Positions 1 to 9,395 of a stretch of DNA of 64,000 bases are shown piece after piece. The position numbers and the translations under genes were made by a program. Numbering within the stretch: position 1 is the first letter of the stretch; each line of letters starts with the position of its first letter. The notes below the pieces were generated by a model. The model had not been told where the DNA came from, did no database searches, and worked only from the letters and a program-made list of their open reading frames with translations. Source of the stretch: Hyphomicrobium_A sp963759735 (GTDB taxonomy: Bacteria; Pseudomonadota; Alphaproteobacteria; Rhizobiales; Hyphomicrobiaceae); assembly GCA_963759735.1 (NCBI GenBank), contig CAVXAF010000007.1, positions 930,001 to 994,000 of the forward strand, in the 5' to 3' direction.

Positions 1-440
1 TCCGGCGAGGTGAGGGGGCCGGTGGCGACGATGACGCTATCCCAATCGGGCGACGGCAGCCCGGCGATCTCCGAACGCTCGATGGTGACGAGCGGATGTG
101 CGGCGAGGCGCTGCGTGACCTCTGCCGCGAAGTTATCGCGGTCAACGGCCAGCGCGCCGCCGGCCGGCAGCTTGTGCTGATCGCCGGCCGCCAGGATCAG
201 CGAGCCGGCACGGCGCATCTCCTCGTGCAGCAGGCCGACGGCGTTAGCTTCCCAATCGTCCGAACGGAACGAGTTGGAGCACACGAGTTCGGCCAGCTGG
301 TCGCTCTTGTGCGCCTCCGTCGTGCGCAAAGGGCGCATTTCGTGGATGACGACCGGCACGCCGGCGCCGGCAATCTGCCAAGCGGCTTCAGAGCCAGCGA
401 GGCCGCCGCCGACGACATGAATGGGTTTTAAGTCTTGCAT
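1..440 (-). CDS. trmFO: TrmFO, folate-dependent tRNA uracil-54 methyltransferase (N-terminal part)
   Basis: Cytoplasmic flavoprotein that makes ribothymidine at position 54 of tRNA using methylene-tetrahydrofolate and FADH2. The visible 146 codons start at an ATG whose reverse-strand reading begins MQDLKPIHVVGGG. A Rossmann FAD motif (VGGGLAGSEAAW) sits at residues 10-21, followed by the family signatures HEMRP, AELVCSNSFRSDD and LLHEEMR, and by ATGPLTSP just before the window edge. The C-terminal two thirds lie outside the window. The identification rests on this unbroken run of family motifs. Confidence 0.93.
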   Translation of the reverse strand, partial: MQDLKPIHVVGGGLAGSEAAWQIAGAGVPVVIHEMRPLRTTEAHKSDQLAELVCSNSFRSDDWEANAVGLLHEEMRRAGSLILAAGDQHKLPAGGALAVDRDNFAAEVTQRLAAHPLVTIERSEIAGLPSPDWDSVIVATGPLTSP

Positions 441-588
441 CGGCGGGCACGCTAACGGAAAGCGCCGCTTGCCTCAATCGGAGCAGCTTTAATGCATGGC
501 GGCCCAGCGGAGCCGCATTCCCGACATTGTTTTGGACCCGCGGCCCAGATATCTTCCGCTCCGCTCTAAGTCGACGGGAAAGCCTCTC

Positions 589-1689
589 ATGTCACGCTAT
601 GCCAAGCGCCTCGACCGCGACCTCGTGCGCTGGCGCGAGGCCGGCTGGGTCGGTGCCGATGGCGAAGCCGCGATCCGTCGCGATATCGCCGCCGGGGGCG
701 GCGGTAGCAAGCTCGACCTCGCCTCCGCGCTCGGCATCTTGGGAGCCGTGCTTATCGGTTTCGGCGCCATGAGCTTTGTCGCGGCGCATTGGAGCGAAAT
801 GCCCCGCCTGTTCCGCTTGGCTCTGATTTTCGGTGGGCTGTTCGCCTCCTACGGCGTCGCCGGGGTGCTCTTCGACCGTAAACATCCGACGTTTGCGCAC
901 GCTGCCATCCTCACCGGCGTTGCCATCTTCGGCGCCGGCATCATGCTCGTCGCGCAGATGTTTCACATCGAAGGGAACCCGCCGGACGCGGTGCTCACCT
1001 GGGCGCTGGGGACACTCGCCGCTGGCGTGCTACTGCGCTCCAACCCGGCGCTGGCGCTTGCCATGCTGCTGATGGGCCTATGGACCGGCTGGGTGATGAC
1101 CGATACCGGCGAGGTGCACTGGACCTTCGTGCTCGGCTGGGGCGCCGTGACGGCCGCCATCGCCTGGCAGCGTTGGGTGGGCGGGCTACATCTGGCCGCC
1201 GTCGCCATGTCGCTGTGGATCATCAGCCTCGGGTACTTCCTGTTTGAAGGGCACGCGCACGGCATCGTGGTCGGCTTAGGTCTGCTGATCGCTGCCGCTG
1301 GCGTTGCTGCGCCCATCGCCGATGCGCGGTTCGCCGACTGGTCGACGCCGACCATCGCCTACGGCATGGTCATCGCCTTTGCCGGCCTGTTTGCCATGCA
1401 GTTCATTCAGTCGATGCCACTCGATTACTTCATCCTGCTGGCGCTCTTCGCGCTCGCGCTCGTGCTCGGCGGTATCGGTCTCGGACTCAAGACGGGCAGC
1501 CCGGCGTTGCTGTGGCTCGGCTATGCCGGGTTCTCGATCGAAGTGCTCGGGGTCTACTTCAAGACTGTCGGCTCGCTGATGGGCTCGTCGCTGTTCTTCC
1601 TTTCGGCCGGCGTCCTCGTCATCCTTCTGTCGGTCCTCGCCTATCGCCTGCATGCCCGTGTGCAACCCGCCTTGGAGGCCGCGCCATGA
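589..1689 (+). CDS. DUF2157 multi-pass membrane protein
   Basis: A 366-residue integral membrane protein. The soluble N-terminus (about 45 residues, beginning MSRYAKRLDRDLVRW) matches the start of DUF2157 proteins, and about ten hydrophobic segments follow. An upstream in-frame ATG at 496 would add 31 unconserved-looking residues, so I prefer 589, which has a GGGAAAG-like ribosome site. The stop overlaps the start of the next gene (ATGA), so the two are translationally coupled. DUF2157 and GDYXXLXY proteins are usual partners; their biochemical function is unknown. Confidence 0.85.
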   Translation: MSRYAKRLDRDLVRWREAGWVGADGEAAIRRDIAAGGGGSKLDLASALGILGAVLIGFGAMSFVAAHWSEMPRLFRLALIFGGLFASYGVAGVLFDRKHPTFAHAAILTGVAIFGAGIMLVAQMFHIEGNPPDAVLTWALGTLAAGVLLRSNPALALAMLLMGLWTGWVMTDTGEVHWTFVLGWGAVTAAIAWQRWVGGLHLAAVAMSLWIISLGYFLFEGHAHGIVVGLGLLIAAAGVAAPIADARFADWSTPTIAYGMVIAFAGLFAMQFIQSMPLDYFILLALFALALVLGGIGLGLKTGSPALLWLGYAGFSIEVLGVYFKTVGSLMGSSLFFLSAGVLVILLSVLAYRLHARVQPALEAAP

Positions 1690-2267
1690 CCCACGAGCGA
1701 CGCAATCTGTGGCTGGCGATCGCTGCAGTCGCCCTCGGCCAGGCCGCCGTTCTGGGCTGGATGATCTGGGATCGCACATCGCTGCTGGCCCACGGCCGCG
1801 AGGTTGTGCTGCAAGTGATACCCGTCGACCCGCGCAGCCTGTTCCGCGGCGACTATGTCATTCTCGGCTACGACATCTCGCGCTTCAACCTGCCGCCCGG
1901 TTCGATGCCGCCAGCGCGCAATGCGCCGTTCTACATCACCTTGCGCAAGGCAGAGGGAGACAACTGGCAGGCTGTCGCCGGGGCCAGCACGCCGCCCGCG
2001 ACGGTCACCCCCGATGAGGTGGTGATCAAGGGCCGCGTAGATTACGTGTCGATGCCATCGCCGCGCCAGCCGCAGGAGCCCATCGTGGTCGGCCTGCACT
2101 ACGGCATCGAGAGCTTCTTCGTGCCCGAAGGCACGGGGCGCGACCTGGAAAGAATGGTCGGCGACAAGAAGCTTTCGGCGCTGATCGCCGTCGACGACGG
2201 CGGCACCGCGGCCATCAAGGGGCTTATTTCCGAGGGCCAGCGCGTTTACGAAGAACCGCTGCTCTGA
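1686..2267 (+). CDS. GDYXXLXY family membrane-anchored protein
   Basis: A 193-residue protein with one N-terminal transmembrane helix (about residues 8-25) and a mainly periplasmic domain. The family name motif is present as GDYVILGYDISRF around residue 57. It starts inside the stop of the DUF2157 gene, so the pair is an operon. Function is unknown in the family; the constant pairing suggests one envelope complex (inference). Confidence 0.85.
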   Translation: MTHERRNLWLAIAAVALGQAAVLGWMIWDRTSLLAHGREVVLQVIPVDPRSLFRGDYVILGYDISRFNLPPGSMPPARNAPFYITLRKAEGDNWQAVAGASTPPATVTPDEVVIKGRVDYVSMPSPRQPQEPIVVGLHYGIESFFVPEGTGRDLERMVGDKKLSALIAVDDGGTAAIKGLISEGQRVYEEPLL

Positions 2268-2404
2268 TCGAGATCAGCAAAAGTATCAGCGTGTGACCCG
2301 TTTGCCGCTCAGGGCGCCTATTTTTCTGCAGGCAGCCTTCCCAGCTATCGAGGGCAACAGCGAAATCTGGCACTGTGCCCAAGAATCACACACTGGGGGT
2401 GGAG

Positions 2405-2749
2405 ATGTTTTCCAAGGCAATGTCTGTGGCACTGCTCGCGAGTGCCGTAGTCGTTTCGATGGCCATCCCGGCTGTCGCACAAGATACCGGCCTTGCCGGC
2501 ATGCACAGTATGCGCCGTGAAGGCGGCAGGACCTGCATGAGCGATCATTGGCACTACGGCAGCAGCGGCGGTTCGCACTCGACCAAGGCCGCCGCGAAGC
2601 GCGCAGCCATCGCCTCGTGGCAGGACTTCACCGATCTGGAATACGGCCGCGCATGGGCGCGGTTCAGTCGCGCGGCGAGCAAGAAGATGGGTTGCTCGAA
2701 TTCTGCGAGCGGCTGGAGTTGCGACGCGGAAGCGCGTCCCTGCCGTTAA
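2405..2749 (+). CDS. Small secreted cysteine-containing protein, unknown function
   Basis: A 114-residue protein with a clear Sec signal peptide (MFSKAMSVALLASAVVV..., cleavage probably after AVA at about residue 25). The mature part is basic, rich in Ser, Ala and Lys, and has four cysteines, two of them in the last 20 residues, so disulphides in the periplasm are likely. The start at 2405 is chosen over 2375 because GGGGTGGAG precedes it and it places the signal peptide at the N-terminus. I do not recognise a family. Confidence 0.6.
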   Translation: MFSKAMSVALLASAVVVSMAIPAVAQDTGLAGMHSMRREGGRTCMSDHWHYGSSGGSHSTKAAAKRAAIASWQDFTDLEYGRAWARFSRAASKKMGCSNSASGWSCDAEARPCR

Positions 2750-2756
2750 TCGGCAT

Positions 2757-3626
2757 TCAACTTTCATCGCTGTGACGGCTGCGCAGTTTGCGCAGCCGCT
2801 GTTGCGTCTGCGCAGTCGCCGTCTGCAGACCGACCATTCCCCACTTCTGCAGGCGTGCCAGCCATGGGGCATGGCGCGCGCGCACGCCGAGGCCCTCGGC
2901 CATGATGCGGCGCGCCGCGTTGAGAGGATCGGGACCATCCTCGGTGGCATCGCCGTGGCGCACGCGTTCGGCGAGCTGGCGGTAGAGCACCTCGCGCTGC
3001 GGATCGACGCCGATACCGGACGTGAAGACCGTTGAGCCGCTGAAGAAGCCGCTACTGCCGCGTCCGACGGGGAACTGCTGCGCGGGCGCTCTCTCTTCGG
3101 GTTCGTCGGTCGAGGCCTCCTTGTTGAGCGCCAGCGCCAACAGATTGGTCCGCGTTTTGGCGCTGAGTGCGCCCATGAACAGTGCCGCGACCACGGGCAA
3201 CAGGTACTCGGCGATCATCTCGCTGATGCCGGCGGCGGTGGCGGCGCGGCTGGCGAACTCGACTGGCAGTGTCGCGACCAGCGAGCGCCGTGAGCGCGTC
3301 GTTGCCGATCACCTGCGTTGAGGTCGCTCCCATCAACGTCGGCGTCTCGAGGACCCGCTCGTAATCGTTTTTGCCCAGGAGTTCGATCAGCCGCGCCAGG
3401 GTACCGCGCGACAGGGTCTGCTCGTCGAACGATTGGGTGAGCGCGCCGAGCATGACGAGAATGGCGGTCTTGGCCTGCGGGCGCGGTAGATGGAAGGCGC
3501 GCGCCAGATTGCTGATGGCCAGTCGGTTCTGAGCCCGCGTGATTTCACCCCAGATGGGGCCGCGGTTGCGCGGATCGCCGCCCAGGATCACGAGCCCCCC
3601 TTGCACAAGATCAGAATGAGTTTCAC
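2757..3626 (-). CDS. DUF937-like protein, two frame breaks
   Basis: The reconstructed product of about 290 residues contains AISNLARAFHLPRPQAKTA, then GNDALTALAG, then ASRAATAAGISEMI and VVAALFMGAL, the pattern of DUF937 proteins (a helical domain ending in a Gly/Ala/Met-rich segment). The likely start is GTG at 3626, preceded 8 bases upstream by a perfect GGAGG. Two breaks split it: the six-C run at 3595-3600 (one base short) and one extra base near 3270. Read separately the two halves make no sense; together they align end to end. The role of DUF937 proteins is unclear. Confidence 0.6.
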
Positions 3627-4101
3627 GGCGTTGACCTCCAGGAGCGAGGTACCCAGCCCGGCGCGAGATCGGGCGTATCCAACGTCGCTCACGTCCCTAG
3701 CACACCGAAACGACAGCGGGTCACGAAATTTCGTTCTGCGGGTGCGGCCCATGCCCAAGCGGCAATCCATGGGCTGGAAAGACGCTCGCCGCCCTTCGTG
3801 CTATCGGCAACCCGTCGCTGGCGGCGACCTCGGAGCCGCCACCCTTGCGGATCAGTCGCTGCATGTCTGGGCATTAAGTCTATCATAGACCGTGTCGGCG
3901 CCATCCCAAGGTGGCGAGTGCGACCCGGTTTTCGTCGCGATTACGGTCGATTACGCGGCCCGAGGGCGCCAGCCGCGCGCGTGTTGCAACTCGCCCACAC
4001 TTTTGGCATGGTCCGCCCGCGAATTGCCAAGAGAGCACCGCCGGTCACGCCCGTTGCCGGTCAGACAACATTCTTCAGGGCCGCCAAAGGGGATCACGAT
4101 A
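3627..4101. other. Intergenic region upstream of hppA
   Basis: I see no convincing gene in this stretch. It contains one perfect 13-base palindrome, GTCTATCATAGAC at 3878-3890 (six-base arms around one C), about 210 bases before the hppA start, which could be an operator. An AAAGGGG ribosome site sits just before the hppA ATG. Confidence 0.4.
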
Positions 4102-6277
4102 ATGACGGAAGTTCTGTGGGGCATCGTCGCTTGCGGCGTGTTGGCGCTCGCCTATTCGGCGTACACCATTCGAGTGGTGATGAATGCTGACGCCGGAACG
4201 GCGCGCATGCAAGAGATCGCCGGCGCGATCCGCGAAGGCGCCCAGGCCTATCTCAACCGCCAGTACACGACGATCGGCATCGTCGGCGCCGTTATCTTCG
4301 TCTTGGCCTGGATACTGCTGGGCTATCTCGTCGCCGTGGGCTTCCTCATCGGCGCCGTGCTGTCGGGCCTTGCCGGCTACGTCGGCATGAACGTCTCGGT
4401 GCGCGCCAACGTGCGCACGGCGCAAGCTGCCACGCACTCGCTGGCACGCGGTCTCGACATCGCCTTCAAGTCCGGCGCGGTGACAGGCATGCTGGTCGCC
4501 GGCATGGCGCTGATCGGCGTTGCCGGCTACTTCCTCTTTCTCACCGCTGGCCTCGGCTACGCGGTCAATGACCGTGTCGTGACGGACTCACTCGTCGCGC
4601 TGGGCTTTGGTGCTTCGCTCATCTCCATCTTCGCCCGTCTCGGTGGCGGCATCTTCACCAAGGGCGCTGACGTCGGCGGCGACCTCGTCGGCAAGATCGA
4701 AGCCGGCATCCCCGAAGACGATCCCCGCAATCCTGCGACCATCGCCGACAACGTCGGTGACAACGTCGGCGACTGCGCCGGCATGGCGGCCGACCTGTTC
4801 GAGACCTACGCGGTGACGGTTGTCGCCACCATGGTGCTCGGCTCGATCTTCTTCGCCGGGCAGCCGAACCTTGCGACGCTGATGATCTATCCGCTCGCCA
4901 TCTGCGGCGCCTGCATCATCACCTCGATTATCGGTACGTTCTTCGTCAAGCTCGGCACCAACAACTCGATCATGGGCGCGCTGTATCGCGGCTTTCTCGT
5001 CAGCGCCGTGCTTTCGGTCGCCGGCCTGTGGGCGGCAACGAACTATGTGCTCGGCACCTTCGGCGAAGTCGGTACGGCCGCCGGCATGTCGATCACCGGC
5101 CAGAACCTGTTCCTGTGCGGCCTCGTCGGCCTTGCTGTGACGGGCCTCATCATCTGGATCACAGAGTACTACACCGGCATCGGCTACAAGCCGGTCCGCT
5201 CGATCGCCCAGGCCTCGGTCACCGGCCACGGCACCAATGTCATCCAGGGGCTTGCGATTTCGCTCGAGTTCGACGGCGCTTCCCGCGATCGTCATCGTCG
5301 GCGGTATCTTGGGAACCTACTCGCTGGCCGGCCTGTTCGGCACGGCCATTGCGACGACCACCATGCTTGGTCTCGCGGGCGTCGTCGTGGCGCTCGATGC
5401 CTTCGGCCCCGTCACCGACAACGCCGGCGGCATCGCCGAGATGGCCGGCTTGCCGAAGGAGGTTCGCCGTTCGACCGATGCGCTGGATGCGGTCGGCAAT
5501 ACGACCAAGGCCGTCACCAAGGGCTACGCGATCGGCTCGGCCGGTCTCGGCGCGCTCGTGCTGTTCGCGGCCTACAGCTACGATCTGCAGCACTTCATCA
5601 ACGAGGCGAATGCTGCCGGCTCGACGGCCTACAGCTACTTCAAGGGCGTCAGCCCCGACTTCTCGCTGTCCAATCCTTACGTGGTCGTCGGCCTGCTGCT
5701 CGGCGGCCTCATCCCGTACCTGTTCGGCGGAATGGCGATGACCGCGGTCGGCCGTGCCGGCGGCGCCATCGTCGAGGAAGTCCGCCGTCAATTCAAAGCC
5801 AAGCCCGGCATCATGACCGGCAAGGACCGTCCGGACTACGCGGCGGCCGTCGACCTGCTGACCAGGGCGGCGATCAAGGAGATGATCATCCCTTCGCTGC
5901 TGCCGGTGCTTTCGCCGATCGTTCTCTACTTCGCCATCTACGTGATCGCCGGCGGCGGCGCGGCGGGCAAGAGCGCGGCCTTCTCGGCGGTTGGCGCCAT
6001 GCTGCTCGGTGTCATCGTCAACGGCATGTTCGTCGCCATCTCGATGACCTCGGGCGGCGGTGCCTGGGACAACGCCAAGAAGCTCATCGAGGACGGCTTC
6101 GTCGATAAGGACGGCGTCAAGCACGTCAAGGGCTCGGATGCGCACAAGGCGGCCGTGACCGGTGACACGGTTGGCGATCCTTACAAGGATACGGCCGGCC
6201 CTGCTGTGAACCCGGCGATCAAGATCACCAACATCGTCGCGCTGCTGCTGCTGGCGGTGCTCGCTGCCAGCGGCTGA
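4102..6277 (+). CDS. hppA: Membrane-bound proton-translocating pyrophosphatase (one frame break)
   Basis: Integral inner-membrane pump that hydrolyses cytoplasmic pyrophosphate and exports protons. About 725 residues with some 16 hydrophobic segments. The substrate-binding motif GADVGGDLVGKIE (about residues 188-200) and the Asp-rich NVGDNVGDCAGMAADLFE are intact. The GNTTKA motif carries lysine (codon at 5507), the marker of the K+-independent H+-pumping subclass. The frame breaks at 5269-5270: removing one T restores the conserved SLE-ST-ALPAIVIVGGI. All other conserved parts are present on both sides, so sequencing error is more likely than loss of function. A strong terminator follows. 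Confidence 0.93.
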
Positions 6278-6306
6278 GCCGAGCGTTCGACGACGACAAC
6301 GAGATG

Positions 6307-6335
6307 CGGGAGCGCCAGAGAGGCGCTCCCGTTTT
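6307..6335 (+). terminator. Rho-independent terminator of hppA
   Basis: Perfect 10-base-pair GC-rich stem, CGGGAGCGCC against GGCGCTCCCG, with a five-base loop, followed immediately by TTTT and a T-rich stretch. It lies 30 bases after the hppA stop. Confidence 0.9.
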
Positions 6336-6375
6336 CATTTCAGCGCGGGCGAATGCGGTTCAACCGGGCGAAGGA

Positions 6376-6880
6376 TCAGTCGCCGAAGATCTGCTTGGTT
6401 CCGAGATTGCGGAACAGCTGCTGCACGATGCCGACGTCTTTGCCGCCCGGAGCCGGCGTGGTGCGCGATACGTAGTCGAACACGCGCCCGTCCTTGAGGC
6501 CGTAGTTGGCGACGCGCTCGACGGTGCCGGCCTGCGTGAAGTACACGGCGACGACCTGGCGATCCTGCTCGGTCGGCAGCATGAAGGACGTCTGCGTCGC
6601 CGTACTGGATATGTAGTAGAAGGCCTGGTTGGTGCCGACGACGGCGGTCGTCGAGGGGGTGCCGAGGTTCATGCGCACCTGTTCCTGGCTCATGCCGGGC
6701 TGGATCTGCTGCAGATCGCCCTCATGGAACTGGACGCCGTGCTTAATGACGTTCGAGTTCGCAGGCGGCGAGGGCGAGGCAGCCTGCGACGACCGCGGCC
6801 AAGCCCCAGGTCGGCGCCCTCGCTATGCGGCGCGCCGACGCGGTCATCGGCAGGCGCGTGCGGCGCTGGCGGTCATTCAT
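6376..6880 (-). CDS. bamE: BamE/SmpA outer membrane assembly lipoprotein (one frame break)
   Basis: Small lipoprotein of the BAM complex, which inserts beta-barrel proteins into the outer membrane. The N-terminal part has a lipoprotein signal with lipobox LAAC, and the C-terminal part carries the family core GDLQQIQPGMSQEQVRMNLG followed by QAFYYIS and QVVAVYF. The halves are in different frames; dropping one base at about 6754 joins CEL to NVIKHGVQFHEGD. A start at 6847 is also possible. Convergent with hppA and followed upstream by the divergent bc1 chaperone gene, the usual order in Rhizobiales. Confidence 0.87.
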
Positions 6881-7032
6881 CTCTCGGCGCATTATGTTAT
6901 GTCTTCCCGAGACTGGATTGAGGGAGGGCAAGCTGCGCTTACCCCGAGGTCCTGGTGATTGCAACCGGCGCGCAGCAACTCGGTATGCAGCTCGCCCGAA
7001 TGGTTTCCATTCCCACGCAAGGCCCGGCACCC

Positions 7033-7592
7033 ATGCTGGATTCCCCTCAAGTTACGCACAAGCGCCCGTCGTAAAGCAGGCGAGCTTTATGGCGCCGTCG
7101 TGACGCAAGCCCGAAGGGCCGAATTTTACGCTGCGCTAGGTGTTCCTGACACACCCAACGGCCGCTACGAGATGGTCGCTCTTCACCTTTTCCTCGTTCT
7201 CGAACGGCTGCGCGAGGAAGGGGAGACCCCACTCCCCCGCCTTCTGGTCGAGGCATTCATCGCCGACATGGACGATTCCCTCCGCGAACTGGCCACCGGC
7301 GATTTGTCTGTCCCCAAGAAGGTCCGCCGGGCGGCGACGGGGCTGTATGAGCGCAGCATGGCCTATCGTGCGGCGCTGACGAGCGGCGAGGAGTTCAGCG
7401 CTGGCCGACGCTCTTAGCGAGCACCTTTATGAAGGTGGTGACGGCGCCGCCAACGGCTCGCGTGGTGCGCTGGCCTTGGCGGGATATGTGCGCAACGCTT
7501 TGCGCTCGCTTGCCGCCTGCAACGTGGCCACGATTCTCGACGGTCGCGTCGCCTTCCCCATCCCGCCCCAGAACATTGCGGAGATACAATGA
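7033..7592 (+). CDS. Ubiquinol-cytochrome c chaperone (CBP3 family), frame breaks
   Basis: Assembly factor for the cytochrome bc1 complex. Signature stretches are ARRKAGELYGAVVTQAR, FYAALGVPDTPNGRYEMVAL, then after the break ALADALSEHLYEG and a C-terminal NALRSLAAC...ILDGRVAFPIP. One extra A at 7397 separates the two halves. The N-terminus has no good in-frame start; removing one G at 7038-7039 makes ATG 7033 read MLIPLKLRTSARRKAGEL, a plausible beginning. The stop overlaps the next ATG (ATGA). Family assignment is from the conserved core. Confidence 0.8.
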
Positions 7593-8110
7593 GCACGCCG
7601 CTCGACTGGTCCTACCGGACGACGCAGATCCCGGCCACGGGCTTGGCCGAGAAGCGCGCGGCGACGAGCGCCGAGCGTGCGGTCGTTGCTGCCGATTTGG
7701 AGGTCGTCTCCTGCGAGGAATTGGTTGCGGAATTCGTGGTCAAGGCGACCGGGCAGGGCCACTACCGCCTCGCCGGCAAGGTTACTGCGCGGCTGACGCA
7801 AAACTGCGTGGTGACGCTCGATCCCATTCTCCAGTCCGTCGCCGGCGGCTTCGATGTCGAGTTCTGGCCGCCAGGCGACGTGCCGCAAACGGGAGAAGAC
7901 GAGATCGAGGCCCTGTCGGCGGCCGAGATCGAGCCGATCGAGCATGGCATGATCGACGCCGGGCGGATCATCTTCGACACGCTGTCGGCCAGTCTCGATC
8001 CTTACCCGCGCAAGCCGGGGGCAGAATTTGCGGCCGATGCCGCGGGGTTGCCGCCGGAGAGCGCTGCAGGGCCGTTTGCCGCCCTGCAGAAGCTCAAGGA
8101 TCAGCATTGA
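7589..8110 (+). CDS. DUF177 (YceD-type) protein
   Basis: A 173-residue cytoplasmic protein of the YceD/DUF177 family, related to plant and E. coli proteins linked to 23S rRNA processing. The family core is visible as ARLTQNCVVTLDPI (about residues 66-79) with the cysteine in place, an acidic middle, and a C-terminal LDPYPRKPGAEF. It is coupled to the preceding chaperone and sits before plsX. In many bacteria rpmF lies between yceD and plsX; no rpmF is present here. Confidence 0.85.
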   Translation: MSTPLDWSYRTTQIPATGLAEKRAATSAERAVVAADLEVVSCEELVAEFVVKATGQGHYRLAGKVTARLTQNCVVTLDPILQSVAGGFDVEFWPPGDVPQTGEDEIEALSAAEIEPIEHGMIDAGRIIFDTLSASLDPYPRKPGAEFAADAAGLPPESAAGPFAALQKLKDQH

Positions 8111-8263
8111 TCGACGCCCGCCTGTCACACAAAGCCGCGGGATGAGCGGCGAGAATCCATTTGTTTCGCACCTGCAAAAGAGTATGTTCCGCTGGTTCGG
8201 GGGTGGACAGACGCGCGTAAACGCGGCCTCCATTCAGGGGAAAATTGCGAGGCGACCCGCGAC

Positions 8264-9304
8264 ATGAATTAGCCGCGGACCATAGCGCTCGACGCGATGG
8301 GCGGCGACCACGGCCCCGCAGTCGTGGTTCCGGGCGCCGCCATTTCGCTGGAGCGATATCCGGCCCTAAGCTTCGTGTTCTTCGGCGACGAGCCGCGCAT
8401 CCGCGCCGAGCTCGATCGCTTGCCTGCGCTCGCCGTTCGCTCGCGCATTGTGCACACCGACCTGGTCGTCAACATGACCGACAAGCCGAGCCAGGCCCTG
8501 CGCCGAGGCAAGGGCACCAGCCTGTGGCTGGCCATCGATGCCGTGCGGGCGCGCGAAGCCGATGTCGCCGTGTCGGCCGGCAATACCGGCGCCTTCATGG
8601 CCATGTCGAAGCTCATCCTGAGACCGATGGCCGGCATCGAGCGGCCGGCGATCGCGGCCCTGTGGCCGACCATAAAAGCTGAATGCATCGTGCTCGATGT
8701 CGGCGCCAACATTGGCGCCACCGCACGCGAGCTGTGCGACTTCGCGTTGATGGGCGCCGCCATGGGCCGCGCCCTGTTCCACATCGAGCGCCCTACTGTC
8801 GGCTTGCTGAACGTTGGCGTCGAGGAGATCAAGGGCGTCGAGGAAGTGCGCCAGGCACACGCATGGTTAAAGACGACCGAGCTGCCGCTCGACTATCGCG
8901 GGTTCATTGAGGGCGACCAGATCGGCCAGGGCGTTGTCGATGTCGTGGTCGTGGAAGGCTTCGCCGGCAACATCGCCTTGAAGACTGCCGAGGGCACGGC
9001 TCGGCAGATCAGCGAGTACCTGCGCGCCGCCATGAAACGCACGCTGCTCTCCAAGCTCGGCGCGTTGCTCGCATCGGGCGGCTTCCGCGTCCTCAAGGAA
9101 AAGATGGACCCGCGTCGCGCCAATGGCGGCACATTCCTTGGCCTCAATGGCATCGCGGTCAAGAGTCACGGCGGCACGGATGCCCTGGGCTTTGCCAGCG
9201 CGGTCGATCTCGCGTACGAGATGGCGCAGAGCCGGCTCATTCCGCGGCTCGCTGCCGACCTGACAGCGTTCCACCACAAGCTCGCGGCCACCGCTACGGG
9301 CTGA
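8264..9304 (+). CDS. plsX: PlsX, acyl-ACP:phosphate acyltransferase, disturbed 5' end
   Basis: Peripheral membrane enzyme that makes acyl-phosphate from acyl-ACP for phosphatidic acid synthesis. The body is intact: AMGGDHGPAVVVPGA, VSAGNTGAFMA, LDVGANIGA, LNVGVEEIKG, GFAGNIALK and SHGGTDALGF. The expected first strand RTIALDAMGGD is encoded, but the natural-looking start ATG 8264 reads ATG-AAT-TAG, an in-frame amber at 8270-8272. Only ATG 8297 remains as a normal start, which would remove the first beta strand. Alternatively TTG 8245 after CAGGGGAAAA with one extra G near 8272 gives a full-length product. Confidence 0.88.
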
Positions 9305-9395
9305 CGCTGCGGCCGGAGTTCCGGGCCCGCCTTGCGGCGGCGGCAGCGCATTGGTCCCCTTCATCTGGGTCAACTATAAGAAGCAGGCAAGCTCA

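Noticed and set aside
4557..6168. Interpretation of hppA as a pseudogene
   Set aside because: A single extra T splits an otherwise perfectly conserved gene, and similar one-base insertions affect many unrelated genes in the window.
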